A stretch of 64,000 nucleotides of DNA from Liolophura sinensis (GCF_032854445.1 NC_088302.1:49012046-49076045); one strand, 5' to 3'; positions 25,331 through 39,034 are shown, numbered from the stretch's first letter. The notes: generated by a model not told the origin, from the letters alone. Made by a program: numbers and translations.

Positions 25331-26689
25331 TGTTGAAAAATGGCTGATGTAAAAAATATAATAATGCCACAGAAAGATGGCCGCCAAGCTACTGCTCTAG
25401 TACGCAGTGGTGTCTCCACATCGTTGAACTATTGCAAGTCATAATCTGGCAAATATTACTTACAGTGCATGCGCCGCTATCTCCTCTCTGCTTACGTCAC
25501 TGTCACCACTAGATCCCATGTGACATACCTACCTTTCTTTAGGCTTAGCCTAACTACTATAATATCTTCACGCGGACCTTTAATCAACTTTCATCAATAA
25601 AATTGCACTATGTGTCTAGTTTTGTGCACTATTTTGTGCTTTTTTTAGAAAAAGATAATGCTTATTTTCATCAAGTATTATTACAAGCAAAGGTTTCGGA
25701 GGTTTTTGGACATCATTTCCTTTCTCATCATCGTGACCCCCAATGTACATGGCGTTGTTCAAGATTTCTGCACAAAATTTGTTCGTTGTGACATTGATAT
25801 ACAGCGAGTGTACAGAGCGGTGCAAGCCTGTAATCCGATGCACCTTGCACGTGTCCTGGTCCAGAGTAAATTGTGCTTGTTTCAGCAATCATAGACTGCG
25901 ATCTTTGTTACCATCATATAATCCCTGTTATTCTTACACGGCAGGCGTTGCATTTTGAACTAACCGATGCTGATGTTGCTGCTGTTTCCTTTCTTGATAG
26001 GATAGGCCTTTAACAATAAGTAATACTTGTGTGTTCCAGTGGCAATATATAGCACCAAACGTGTTCATATATCTCTCTGAATTTATTTCCAGGGCCTGCA
26101 ACGTATTATTCTGGCTTATTTTAAACCGGAAGTGAGGCCGTATCATGCTTCATGTTTGCAAGTATGGTTAATTACGAAGCAGTGTAAATCACACCTCGTA
26201 AGACTTACTTTTTACTGTGCGTCTAGGGGTGATTCACGAACATCAGTTGACACAGCAGCACGTCACGTGACGCTACTCAGCTGCAGTCGCACCCGGCAGC
26301 TTGCAAACTCGTCTTGGGTGGCCGCAAGAGGACTGAGGGTGTCGCCTTCATGCGGATTTCCAAGATTTCAGTTTCATTCTATAGCTTGCATGATATTTGA
26401 TCACATCAAATTATACTGCTTGTCACTCCATTAGGATAATTTAGATCACATTCCCTGTTTACTATGGTATGGAATTGCATGAAGGTTTCTAAAAACGCTC
26501 CTGTGATGCACAGATGAAAATCGTGTTACTGGCAGACATTTTATCCGAGGTCAGCGAGAGAGGGGTCAACCAATGCACATGCATTTATGACCTCGACCGT
26601 CTGCCATGGAATTTAGAAAAGCTCAAAATTATCATTTTGTGGCATATGTACAGTTTAACTTTGATTGGCTGAAAATGATTGCTGAGTGG
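25331..26689. other. Intergenic; palindromic E-box and ETS-type site
   Basis: No gene was recognised despite overlapping frames at 25603-25958. Two close motifs stand out: ACCGGAAGTG, an optimal ETS-type site, near 26128, and the perfect 12-base palindrome CGTCACGTGACG at 26261-26272. Together they could mark a regulatory element. Confidence 0.4.
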
Positions 26690-26775
26690 TGACTTGGTTG
26701 ATGGATAGATGGTTGATGAATTCATTGGCTGATTTATGTATTGGCTGGCTGATTGATTGATTGATAGATTAATTG
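26690..26775. repeat. Low-complexity TGAT/GGCT-rich tract
   Basis: Short imprecise repeats of TTGATGGATAGATGG and TGGCTGATTGATTGATTGAT. Simple-sequence DNA. Confidence 0.7.
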
Positions 26776-29700
26776 GTCATGGAGATATGAGTTAAAAGCT
26801 CTTTTATTAAAAACGCAGCAATTACATGGTCGAGTTTTCGCGGCAAGTGGGCATCTGTGTTCAGGTTAGAATTACCCCATTTGGCGTTCAAAAGGATGCA
26901 ACTGTGAAAGTCATACATATTTATGATTTATTTCCTGATCTGTAGCCATAACCAGTATATCAAATGTTATCACCAGTTGGTGCTGTATCGCTCACCCATA
27001 CAAAAATATAGTATGCATACCGGAAGAAGGTGTCGCTGTGCTTGGCCAACACCGGAAAGACGATATTCACATCCAGCACATACCCAACACACACGCGCTT
27101 TCGAGGGCATATAGCACTGTCACAACAAAAACAACAGTAACAAACTGGTAAAGGGTTGTGTCAGAAAGGAACTTTTCAAACTTGCCTATTTGGTAATGCA
27201 ACTCGTAAAGAAAACATTCGATCGTTTCCGATTCCCAAGCAGCTGGTACGTACATGTGTAGCGTTTTTATGATGAGAAGGCGCCAGATATAACATCATTG
27301 CCTTCTGAAAACATAGGAAAACGTTTTTACAGGCGTCATTTCCTGAACAAGCCAAGTCATTTCTGTACAAATTTCGCGCAAAAAGACTAATAGATATTGC
27401 ATACATGCATAAGATATAAATATATCTCAGAACAGCTATACCTAGGGTTTGTAACCTTTCCGGTTTACCGTAAACTATCGGTTAAAATCATATAATGTAA
27501 TTCACACGCAGCTATAAGCTTTTCAAAGATCTAATATTTGGAACCAGGTTCTATAGACGCATATCGTTCTTTCAGTTTAGTTCGTTTTATCGGCTATCGT
27601 CCACGGCCGGAGAATGAAAAAAATATGGCTCTTTGTCGTTCCGCAAAGCAACTTTCGCCATTACTGAGTTATCGCTCACTGAAACGCAGTTATTTTGGAG
27701 TATGCCAATACTGACCCGTTCTGAGTACCGGTCTGAACCTCGGGCGAAGTAAACCGGGTGGTTTTTAGATGATGTAAAGAAGCCCTAATGATGGTCGATG
27801 AAGAGCTGTAGCCTGGGGGTAGATTGCCCGGTCATTCTCTGGGATGTCTGCTGAAATCCACAGATATGGATCGATCAATCTTGACTAGCAACCCTGACGT
27901 CGAGAGGAAGTGGGCTACCCAGATCGTCCCGCTTCCTTATTTCGCCCTTCGCCTGTGTGGCATTAATTTTTTTTTCTTAGGCTATATGGGTTGGTGTGGA
28001 ATTTGTGAGTGTTAAACGTTCGCGAAAATTAATTTGTTTCACAGTATTAGGTAGCGTTTTTTGAGGGGCTGGTGTAGTTTTGGAGATGGCGTAATTAGAA
28101 TGTAAGAAAGGGGCCATCTGAGACATACGGGCCTCCACAGATGCTGTATTTCCCATTCACGTAAGAATTTTAGGGGCGATATGACGGAATAGCGACTTGC
28201 ACGTGTGGCCTGCCATCGATAAGGCTGTGGAAAAGTAAAGGGACGAAGATGCCAGCCCAGCCTGCCATTCATCACTGTCAGAGACGGAGGGAAGGAATAA
28301 CTAAGCCAGCTGTTCGCCACTCAATCAATCGCTCACATGTGGAAAGCCGATCATCAAACTGAAATATCATTTACTAGCCGGTTAACGCCGTAATACGGTC
28401 GGTACCCGCTCCAACCTAAAGCAGCAGGGAAAACACAAGACAACTCGAGGTGTCTGGGGCGAACCTATAGATATCGTGTGAGGATTAAAACAGCAGGCCT
28501 AGTTTCTGGACGTCACATGAGATCAGCTTCAGCCTATCGACTGACGTCCGATCCAACTTTGGGAAGATAAATCTCTCTATAAGCACTCCAGTCTTCATCG
28601 ATAAGTCCTGATTGAAGTATGACTGCGGACTTCATCAGGCAACCGGCAGACACTTGAAATCGCTGGAAATAGAACCGTCTTGGTACAGACCGGATCTGAA
28701 TATGTAGCTTTCGAGTGGTTTGCACCGTAGGATTTCTGCCTCATTGATTGGCTGTAAACAATATGCTAATCGCTCGTGGATTCTGGAGCCGGTAAGTCAG
28801 AATTACTGTCGGTAAACTTCTAAGAGAACGCTGTAATGATACATAAAGAACTGTTCGTAAATTGTTATATTTTCGTTGTTGTATTTTGCTCATTTTGTTA
28901 CATTTTCGTTATTGAATTTGTATGTATAAGACGGATTACACAGTCATTCATTCTATCAACCTCTCATTCTTTACTTCTCTTTTTAAAACAGTTACGGTCC
29001 AGATGTGTGAAGGACTTTTATTGCCATCTGGCTTGAATTAAGAGTTATATCTGAAGGAATTACTCTGTAGTTTACTGTGCGCTATTTTGACGGGAATGAA
29101 CAGATCTTCATAGGATAACGTGATCTCGGCTAGATTATGTCATTAGACATTTTTTAAGGAATACACTTACGACTTAATCATTCTACTTAGCACACAGAAA
29201 TCTATTAACTTACAACTTTACGCTTGTCACTTGTCCATTTTCTTGTCCAACAAAGTGCTAAAGTGAAACCAAACACATTTAAATCCTAGTACAACGGTGG
29301 GTTTTCTTCGTGTCCAGTATGTGACTTATGTTTCATGCAGTGTCTTGTTCTTCTCTTCATTAACGTTGTTGCATTTGAACGTGTGATCAGGACTTCTGAT
29401 TGGCCATTCAAACGGCTTGGCTACCAGTCATAGGGACTGTTTGGTCCAGCTGATCATTGGGTTCGGATAACAAGTGGCTGACAAGTGAGGGGGCTTACTG
29501 TGTTTGCTATCACCTCAACTGGCTCGCTCAACCAACCACATTTTTGTGCTAACGCGCTTGTTAGTGTGATACTTTGGTAGCAGTAAATGAAGAGGTTAAA
29601 TTCTCGGTGGAGTTGCCCTTTCTCCGAGTTTACTATCAAAATGTCTATTAAAATTAATAGTCAAAAATACCTTTTGTATGGAAAGGAAAAGTGGAACCAT

Positions 29701-32254
29701 TTATATTACTTTGTTCGCATTCTTTAATTGCCCACAAAGTCATGATTAATATCTGAGCTGTATTAAATATCATAGCGTGCTACTAAATATTTTTGTTAGC
29801 CCAAATTAAGCATAACATTAGGTATATCTACGCCACAACTATCACTTCAGACGGGAAGGGATAGACAGCGATCATTGCCTTTCATAGTCAGGGACTTGTC
29901 GATTAAATGTGACGTCTTCTTCCGTGTAAATATGTCTAATTACAGTCAGACTTGATGCTTATGGAGTACCTAAACATTGTTGCTTTTTACTATATAAGAC
30001 GTGTTACCTATGTCTTTGAAAATCTCGTTCTACTCATCATCGACTGGACTGTTCAAATCTTCCACAGCGAGTTTTGATTGGTCATCCGTTGGCCTTACGA
30101 CCTAGCCGTTGGTTGAGCCTCATCTGGACTGCCTTTATGTCCAGCTGACACGTGTTTTACAGTAGGGATATCTGTTATCTCATCCTAGTCTTAAACACGG
30201 TAATGTGATACAAGGGCTAGCCTTAACCCAGCGTGTTTACTGCAAGAGAAACCTAGAAAATCCGCACGTTCTAGATTGAGCCATAGATAGAATCCTTTCT
30301 CTAAACTTTGTCGTATGGTTTTATACAATTTTGTAGGTAACGCAAAAGCACATGTCGGTTGTAACTAAATAAGGTTATATGGATAGGCTTTTTCAGGTAT
30401 TATTAAAGTATCAATTAAAAATCAATAGGTTTAGGTATCCTTTGCCGGTATGCAGACACATGCAGACATGTATGTATCGCCTGGCATGTTGACTGCGAAA
30501 TAGATCGACTATTTTATGGAGGGAGGTGCTGGAGGTTCTGGTACTTTATTGGATTGGTGGGTTATATATGTGGGTGGAGTTGCTTAATCGTACGGGTAAA
30601 TATTTGGACACTTACCATCAGATGAATATACCAGACAAAAGTTTGTTACTCATGTACCAAGTGCCATATTGTTATTTTTAGGAAACAGCATGGTTATAGG
30701 CTCATTTGACTATTGCTTTCACCGCATAATTTTACTTTAAACTTTACAAACAATTCTGATACTGAATTTCTTTCCTTTGTTTCCTGCTGTAAACGGTTCA
30801 GGATTTTTACACAGTTTCGGACATGATTAAAGAATACTGTTTTAAATTCACGCCTTCGAAAGGATACAAATGTAACATGGTGGAAATTCTGAAACGTGCA
30901 GTGTGCAACATTTCAGTTTCTTGGGAATGTTTATGATTTGTGATAATGTGAGGATTATCAAAAAATCAATAAGAATACAATTTTTATTAATTCAAGAATG
31001 TTAAAGATTTTTTAGAATGCCAGAAAGCCTTTATTCGAGCTTACGATCAATATGGATTTCTAGTTTTATCGCTTGTTCTTTAACGCACAATACTGAGATT
31101 CCGACCTTGCCGTTGGGAATAATAAGTATAGGCGTAGGTAAAATGCTGTCATTGTGTTAGATATGGAATGCCGAATGTTATATGATCACGCTTCAAACAA
31201 GATTTCAAATTTGTCTTCAAAAGTGATCACAGATGGCGTACACAAATGTGATTTATAGATTAAATTATGCCAGTTGAGGTGTAAACAAAAGTACCGTGGA
31301 GTTTAAAAAGGTATGATGCGTAAAGAAGGTAGCATTTAATATGTGACTGAAATAGAATAGAAAATAACTGCCAGCAAGGGACATCATATAGCTGATAATA
31401 TTTCATTTATAAAAGTAATACAGAAATTTTAATTAATATTTAATAATATTAGTATGTCCGTAATTTGTCAGTATTATTACGAACTTAGTTTGGTCCTTTT
31501 TAGGTCACATTCCATTGCCTTCCTTCCAGTCGGCTTAAACAGTGGTATTTTTATTGTTGTGTAGGCTTTGAATTCCAAATACAATTCATCTTGTTCTATT
31601 ATGTATTATAGTTTGTGAAGTACACCACAAAATTTTTCTTTCTATTTTCTGCAGGTTAAAACATTGTTATGCACCTGTATATCTGTTTTTTCTTGTCACA
31701 AATAATGTTGGGGGGGCGGCATTTTAAGGACAATTGCGACGCATTTAAGCCTCTTGAAGAAATGACCTAGGACATACATTTTTGCCATCTGGAAAACTGC
31801 AAGTGACCATCAGCTATAGATTAATCCCTCCGTTACATTCAAACTGGGTCCCCCAACTACTCATTGGCCACTGACCCGCTGGCAGCGACCATTCAGATGG
31901 GCTGAAGATGTCGGATGGTCAGGTGGAACAGGTGCCTTCCACATGCTCTCGTGTAATTGCACCTAATTCTCTCACAGAGTAACACTATACAGGGGTGGTA
32001 GCTGGTCACCCGATGTTGGTGTTAACAAGAGGCATAAACAGTGGACTCGTCCATTTAACTATTACCAATGAGACCAAGAAATTTCCAGGGTGTATTAATG
32101 GTATACTACAGGTGAACATTAACATGTGGGCAACAGTGCTGGATTTTGACAACAGCTGATTTGATTCTATCACCAAGATTATAAAGAAATAGTTGGCAAA
32201 GTTAAACACAAGGGACATCAGATATCTTTACATGAAGTTACAAGTTTTGCGACT
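26776..32254. other. Intergenic, nothing recognised
   Basis: About 5.5 kb of unique, mostly AT-rich sequence. Open frames are short, with no motif and no repeat family seen. A somewhat less AT-rich part at 27600-28740 has several overlapping frames on both strands but no recognisable product. Confidence 0.45.
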
Positions 32255-33042
32255 TTAACCAACAAAGTTGGTCACGTTTGACCCTCCTCAGGGTCCCCCC
32301 CCCCCCCAATTAACCAACAAAGTTGGTTATGTCGCACAAGTGTGACATTTCATAATGATTCGCAATGGACCAACATTGATTACATCGTCCTTCAGAAGAA
32401 GAATCAAAACAACACATAAATACTCATGATGGTGGTCAGTATTATCAGATTGCATCGATAATACTGCATTTTAAGCAATACTTAAGATTACAGGACGTCA
32501 TATAATAAGCGATGCGTTCTTTGAAAGAATTTCGAAACGTCCCTAAATCCAAATCAATAATTTAACATCATAGTCGAAGACACGCTTTGCTAAAACCAAG
32601 AAGAAAATTCTTAACTCGCAAGTGGATATTTCCGACACTTTGAGCACTGGATCAAGCAGCATGCGAGCGACAAAGTATAAACTGTGCATAAATTTGCTGG
32701 GAAAAGGTTTCCATTCAGGGAGAACATTTGTTAGTGAATCCACACACCTGATCATTAACTCCAAGGCTATAGGACCCTGACAAACATTAATCAGCTGACC
32801 ACAGATGGCATCATCAAGCTGTAGGAGCAGTAATTAAAGCGTTAGTGTTATTCACTGGAAATGTACTTAGCCATATGGTTAGCTACTCAAACGTGACTAA
32901 CCCTCCTCAGGGTCCACCCCCCAATTAACCAACAAAGTTGGTTAAGTCGCACAAGTGTGACATTTCATAATGATTCGCAATGGACCAACATTGATTACAT
33001 CGTCCTTCAGAAGAAGAATCAAAACAACACATAAATACTCAT
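32255..33042. repeat. 615-bp tandem unit (A 120 bp + B 495 bp), arranged A-B-A
   Basis: A spans 32308-32427 and recurs at 32923-33042 almost unchanged (starts AATTAACCAACAAAGTTGG, ends ACACATAAATACTCAT). B fills 32428-32922. A partial B-end plus hairpin precedes the first A at 32255-32307. Each B/A junction carries an ACCCT-CCTC-AGGGT hairpin, a C-run and then the palindrome TAACCAACAAAGTTGGTTA. B begins with GATGGTGGTCAG, which resembles the SINE family 1 tail. The identity of the element is unknown. Confidence 0.9.
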
Positions 33043-33789
33043 GTGGGGTAATTAAGCTTATGGCTACTTGAGAACTAGGAGCTAGTTAACATGTAATCTA
33101 CATATTACACCTTTTTGGAGTCAGTTAATGAAATACGGAATCCTATAAAGAGAAGCCCCGCGCTCTGCTAGGAAACATCGTGTGACTGACGGAGCGGCAT
33201 TGAGATGCAATATGTAGAGGTATTTCGCGTTCGTGATCAGTTGTCACGGCATTTCTTCCGTGCTGTGTCGTTCACAGATCATCATAAGCCGTAGGGTCTT
33301 CAAGACTGTGGCCAACGTCACTTTGAAGATTTCAGTTAGCCTTATTAAACAAGCTATGAATAATAAAGAGCCTCTGGGGTGCGTGGTAAATAGACGATTG
33401 ATGAGCGCGACCTTTCCATGTAGCAAACCATCCTTTCTATGTAGCAAACCATCCTTAGACAGAGTATCCCCAGGGTCGTTGTGGTGTCTTTAAAGTTTGC
33501 ACAGCCAGACGAAAGAAAAAATCTAACTATTATTTTGCAACCCTAAGCTTCTTGTACTTATTAGCCAAGGCTCCTAGATGCCACAAGTACATTGCACGCA
33601 ACATGTATTATAATGTATGATGCTGGCCTGCAATATCCGCAAGTACCAGTATATTGTTGTTGTTGTTTGATTACAAAATCGAATGCATGCGTGTAATCCC
33701 AGCACACTACTGTGCGGAATGATCGCCTTATTTCCTTAAATATGCGTAAAGGTTTTCTGAGAAATAAAGAAAACATATTTGTATTTATT
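33043..33789. other. Spacer between duplicated units, nothing recognised
   Basis: Unique sequence apart from a short local repeat ATGTAGCAAACCATCCTT at about 33417 and 33438. Confidence 0.5.
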
Positions 33790-34332
33790 AATTTGTTGAT
33801 TTGTTTGTTGTTCAACACCATACTCAAAGAATTCTTCACTTATGTGATGGTGGTCAGGATTATCAGGTTGCATCGATAATACTGCATTTTAAGCAATACT
33901 TAAGATTACAGGACGTCATATAATCAGCGATGCGTTCTTTGAAAGAATTTCGAAAACGTCCCTAAATCCAAATCAATAATTTAACATCATAGTCGAAGAC
34001 ACGCTTTGCTAAAACTAAGAAGAAAATTCTTAACTCGCAAGTGGATATTTCCGACACTTTGAGCACTGGATCAAGCAGCATGCGAGCGACAAAGTATAAA
34101 CTGTGCTGGGATAAGGTTTCCATTCAGGGAGAACATTTGTTAGGGAATCCACACACCTGATCATTAACTCCAAGGCTATAGGACCCTGACAAGCATTAAT
34201 CAGCTGACCACAGATGGCATCATCAAGCTGTAGGAGCAGTAATTTAAGCGTTAGTGTTATTCACTGGAAATGTACTTAGCCATATGGTTAGCTACTCAAA
34301 CGTGACTAACCCTCCTCAGGGTCCACCCCCCA
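33790..34332. repeat. Detached copy of unit B with attached SINE-like tail
   Basis: The stretch 33846-34332 repeats B (32428-32922) with few differences, including a 10-base deletion after AACTGTGC and one added A in GAAAACGTCC. To its left, 33790-33845 (GATTTGTTTGTTGTTCAAC, CATACTCAAAGAATTCTTC) continues the SINE family 1 tail homology. That suggests B derived from, or captured, a SINE tail. The copy ends at the C-run without the A palindrome. Confidence 0.9.
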
Positions 34333-35205
34333 ATCCCTCCCCTAAGGGTCCACCATTGAAGTGCCCAAAATCCCCCGGGGCTATTGTCATCTGAAGAAGT
34401 TCCCCTGGGATTAGTTCATTCCACTCGATGAACCACCTTCAAGACGTCGATGACGAGGTGAGAACGATGGGTTACATTTCTGATCATCAGGGTACGTGGT
34501 AGTAAACTGGTCTGTGATCAAACAAGTATAGGACAACATGGAATGGGTTGTGGGGTAAAAAAAAGCATCTAGATTAAATTCAAAAAGTGGTTCTAAAACA
34601 ACGAACCTTGTAATCTTTAATAACAATTTCTGTTCTGCTGGAAAGTTTGTTTTGGAAGGTAATAGCAGAAATGTTCATTATCATATAGGAACACATCACT
34701 CTCTGAGAATGTCACAAGTGTCACATTTATGTAAGAAATGAACAAGACTGCTTTTTATAATTCGTTCACATTTGGTTGTCTCCTGCCTCGGTAGTTTGAA
34801 CATTTCCGTTTCCTGCTTGCTAGATTTGAACATATGTCTGTAATGAACGTCTGGATGAATATATTACTAATCTACGGACATGTTCAAACTGCATTTAGAT
34901 TTCATTCGTCCAACATTTTATTAAACACCTTTCCATTGCAGTATCTTTTAGTTACGCAGTCGTACAAGTATCACAAGAGTGTTTAATCCATATCTACAAA
35001 TATACACCCAGTGGTTATATTCCAGTAGCAAACTTGATACGCTATTCGCCACATCATGATAAATAATTCGGTGGCGGATATCTTTTTATGTGTCTGTATG
35101 TGTTTATTTTTATTTCATCGCCCAGGTCATGAGATAGTGGCTTGGTTCAGTCACCTTCTTGCAATTACTTCGAGGATTACTAAAATGACGCCAATAAGTA
35201 CTAAC
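34333..35205. other. Intergenic, nothing recognised
   Basis: Begins with a C-rich segment (CCCTCCCCTAAGGGTCC) that extends the junction sequence of the preceding repeat. Otherwise unique AT-rich DNA. Confidence 0.45.
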
Positions 35206-35366
35206 CTGAAGCAACCATAGTGATGGGACAGCTCCCTGTTTGCTAGTTAGAGGGGATTGGAGATGCGGAGTGAGGGGGACAGGTGGGGGAGAGTACATAG
35301 ATACGTCAGACCTGTAGATAGGGTTATTTGTGGAGTCCATAATGATGCCTGAAGTCGCAGTTGTCA
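35206..35366 (-). CDS. Candidate internal or first coding exon, unknown protein
   Basis: On the minus strand a pyrimidine-rich tract and CACTGCAG acceptor are followed by a 161-base open stretch ending in CTTCAG|GTTAGT, a good donor. The frame enters in phase 2 and leaves in phase 0. It encodes about 53 residues, with a Met (ATGGAC) after 11 codons and a Ser/Pro-rich segment MYSPPPVPLTPHLQSPLT of the kind seen in disordered regions of transcription factors. I do not recognise the protein, and no partner exon was found nearby. It could be a lone exon of a gene extending to either side, or chance. Confidence 0.25.
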
Positions 35367-36076
35367 CTGCAGTGGAGAACAAAATCGACAGCTGAAAAAA
35401 TGAGCTCTGCTTCTTTCTGGTATTAGTTTGTTTATTTTTCCCCTTCGGCAAATTTCCCGTCTGAAAATAATTACATTTTTCCAAGAACAGCAACAACAAC
35501 GTAATGACCACGGTATATACACCAGATTGACTTTATACAGTATTAATATATTCTGTTTTATTGGCATTTAACATAATCTGTGTTGTTTTGTGTGAGAGTC
35601 ATCAATAGAAAATATTTATTGCTTCCGTAAATGCAATCTAAGAGCGGGTTGTATGCATTGTGGACCATCTGTAGCGAAGCATAGCTGGGGGGTGTTATTG
35701 TTTTTCTTCTGTATCGATTTTTCTACACATCAAAGCGAAATGTATCTAAAGCTTTCGTGCTTAAATGGCCTAAGGTTTTTCATCGACATTAGCTAACAAA
35801 TGCAAGTTAGACAGACCATTTGGTGAGTTCATTTCGATTATATGGCAGAAATTATCGTTAAGCATTTAGAAGAGAGGTTCCGTTATTTCCTAACGCTTCT
35901 TAAGCAGCCCCTGTCCACTGATTACTTCAGGGTTTGAACCTATAGGGTGATAGGTTTTTAGTGCATTTTCATTTTGTTCAATATTGTAGTACATGTGTAT
36001 GGTTAAGAATATCGTGTAGGAATGGCATACACATATATTGCATAGCAATTACCTGTAAGAAATGAATTAATGTAGT
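35367..36076. other. Intergenic, nothing recognised
   Basis: Unique sequence to the left of the next SINE fragment. No feature seen. Confidence 0.45.
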
Positions 36077-36187
36077 ATTTATTTATTTATTTGATTGGTG
36101 TTTTACGCCCTACTGAAGAATATTTCACTTATACGACGACGGCCAGCATTATGGTTGGAGGAAACCAAGCAGAGCCCCGGGGGAAAT
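36077..36187 (-). repeat. tRNA-derived SINE family 1, 5'-truncated
   Basis: The plus strand shows (ATTT)n, then TTGATTGGTGTTTTACGCCC, CACTTATACGACGACGGCC and GCAGAGCCCCGGGGGAAA, stopping abruptly at AAATATTATTG. The head is missing, as in typical 5'-truncated insertions. Confidence 0.85.
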
Positions 36188-39034
36188 ATTATTGTAGTCA
36201 AAGTAAACCGTATCATCATATAATACATATGCAATTGCATATAGTAACGGCCTGATGCTTTAATGACACGTAACTGTCACATATCTTATCTGACATTGAA
36301 ACTACTGACGAATGCGCATTTCGCATTCATGGAGGATTTTAATACAATAATTCGCCAACTATAAAATTACTCGTATTTGCACTGTACACTTGGGGAGCCA
36401 GACCTTGAAACCGCTAATATTTTTATCTCCCAATGTGAACACGGTATATTCACGGTAGAGCGAATATCGCCTGGAGTGGGAGTTGGGGTTGTCTGTTCAG
36501 AGATTTCTTCGGTGACTAATGCAAGACCTCGGGGATGTTCGTTAGGCTAATCAACTATGCTATAATACATGTAAGAACGTTGTAATTTGTGACAGACATG
36601 CTTACATAATTCAATCGAGGACTCAATTTGACCATTGCATTCGAACATGTCGTATGTATTTCATCGTCAAATGAGTACGTTGTTTTATTGGGAATCAGCA
36701 TCAATTTTAAATTTATTATCCAAGCACCATACAAGAAATTCAAGCCGAATAACGATCACATTTCAGTACCAGGAAGCTGTTTACTTATCCCCAGTGAAGC
36801 ACTACCACATGACATATGTTGGAACGTCAAAACCATGCTGAATATCTACCTCGTGTTTAGAACTCGTACACCAGATTATATCACTTTAACAGTAAGCGTT
36901 GAACTTAGCTCAGTGAATTACAACGTCCCAGGTCAAGGTCATATTTCCTTTAATGCTAGCGCCGTCAAGACCATCTGATGGAAAACTCAAGTCCATCGAT
37001 GTATTTCAATCAAATACAAAATGTTCCAGTCTTCCCCACTTTTGAAACTTTGATTGCGCTTAGTAATTTCCGCCTTTCTCAATTTTGTTTTACATATACG
37101 GCGTAGGTCAGATTTGATAATGGAGCAAAACCGCGTGATCTCCGATGAAATCAAAACATTTGTCCTCCTACGGCACTCATACGAAATTTCGGACAGTCAC
37201 CTTGCCCTGTGTGTTCTGTCTATATGTCAAATCAGATATACATAATATATACATGTCGATGGTCATCTAATAAAAAATGCACGCCTTTGTGTACAGTGTT
37301 CAGTCCAAAGTCCATGGACCGGTCTCCGATCATTTGTCCTGTCAGCGGACAATTGGGGAAAGTCGTGTCATCATCAATTATCCCCGCCGAGCCCTGCGGA
37401 TTCGACTCCACCAGAGCTAGAGAATGGCGTGTCGCGTTGGGAGTCTGATGCCAGACCTATTCCTCTTACTGGTTTGTCTGTACTTGGTCTGAGGCCAGAG
37501 ACTCAGTGAATACACACACGGAACCGTCCGATAAACACAATTATACACAGCTTTACCAATCCCATCCTCTGTGTATTTCAACAAGCGATCATCCAGTCCT
37601 CAATAACGTATAGATATTCATGGCGTTTTAACCCAGTGGGTCACGCTAATCGGACATATTCGCTCGAGGACAGGCTGGGGGGAATTAGTCGGTGTGGTTC
37701 CAGGGCGTTAGAGTTTGGATAACTAAAAAACAAAACCATCCCAATGCTGATATGCTATGTAGAATGAAATGAGAGATAACAGTGTTTCTGCGGTCGGATC
37801 GATCAGCAAGCAGTCGTCACGCCGAGTAAAGCGAATTCTGAAAAACGAGCTGAAAGAGAGGAAACTAGAGTACAGTGTCTCTAACAATCTGGCTGTATTC
37901 CTCTCCTGGTGCTGTTTGTTTTGTCTTTTTTTGTCGAGAAAGGCAATGGCTGGCGATTAAAATCTCCTGTGTTTCACAGATTTTTTGAGGACGATGTTGC
38001 GGTAAGACGCCAAGACTCATTTCAAGACATCTGTCAAACGAGCTCTCAACGTGTGCACTAAAATATGTCGCTGATTTATGTAATGGACGCAACTGAACCC
38101 TTGTCAAGTGAATTTTACCTGACTTGAAAATGGTGACGCTGACATTCTCCATTTCTTCGTCTTCTTCGTGTACATGTACTAAAACTGAACTGATACCTAA
38201 TTAGATGCCCATACCATCGATCATGCGGTAATCGATGTCAGTAAAGGTGGGGAGGGAAATAATCTACGGATCAATTTATACTTAGGTGACATCTTGGTTG
38301 AGTTTTCTTTTAGGAAGACAACATTGGAAACAAAGGACGTCACACAAGGCTAGAACATCTTAGCCAAATTTTTGGCTCAGTATAGGTGCAGTTATGTTCA
38401 TCACCTTACAAATCGAAGTTTAATAGCTGTATTTCAGACACAAATCAGTGGACGTTAACCAAGGTGTAATGGGCCGCGAAATGATTCTAATGAGATGTAA
38501 AGCCAATGGGGTAATGTAACTATTACCGTCAAAAGGATCCGTTCACGACCATGGCTGTAAAATACGACATGGTTTGTAGGTGGCGTCAAGCGAATTAATA
38601 TGAAGGTGACAAATTTCCTCAGGTGTCAAATTGGCTCGAAGTATTGTAGATTCAATCTTGCGTGCAGTTTACGAAGTGCTTACCTCTACAAACGTTTTGG
38701 TATATCTAAAATGTTTTTATAAGAATTGTTTACAAAATAAAGAATTCCAATTTTTTCTAAGATATACTTTACACCTAATGTGTGTGAAGATATATTTATG
38801 AATGCACAACTCAATGTAGATGCACGATCAATAGTTTCTACGTGGTGAAAGATTTTTTGTAAATTTCTTATTATGTTGTCTATATGTGGTGATAGATTAT
38901 CAGTTCACGATTGTAGCGAAAATATTGTAGAATTATTTATTAGCGTTTCATTTATCTGATTGTTGTTTTAATTCTCGGTTAAATGAGAACAGCATTCGGC
39001 AAATCGCTCACATGCACAGTCTTCTGTCCTGTCC
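36188..39034. other. Intergenic, nothing recognised
   Basis: Includes the 116-codon plus-strand frame 36628-36978, which shows no motif, domain or convincing splice context. A GC-richer part at 37300-37960 has short frames only. Confidence 0.45.

Noticed and set aside
32543-32764. 73-codon minus-strand frame in unit B
   Set aside because: The second copy of B has a 10-base deletion and a one-base insertion that break the frame, so it is not under coding constraint.
36628-36978. 116-codon plus-strand frame
   Set aside because: Longest simple frame in its area, but with no motif, signal peptide, splice context or repeat support; within chance length for AT-rich DNA.
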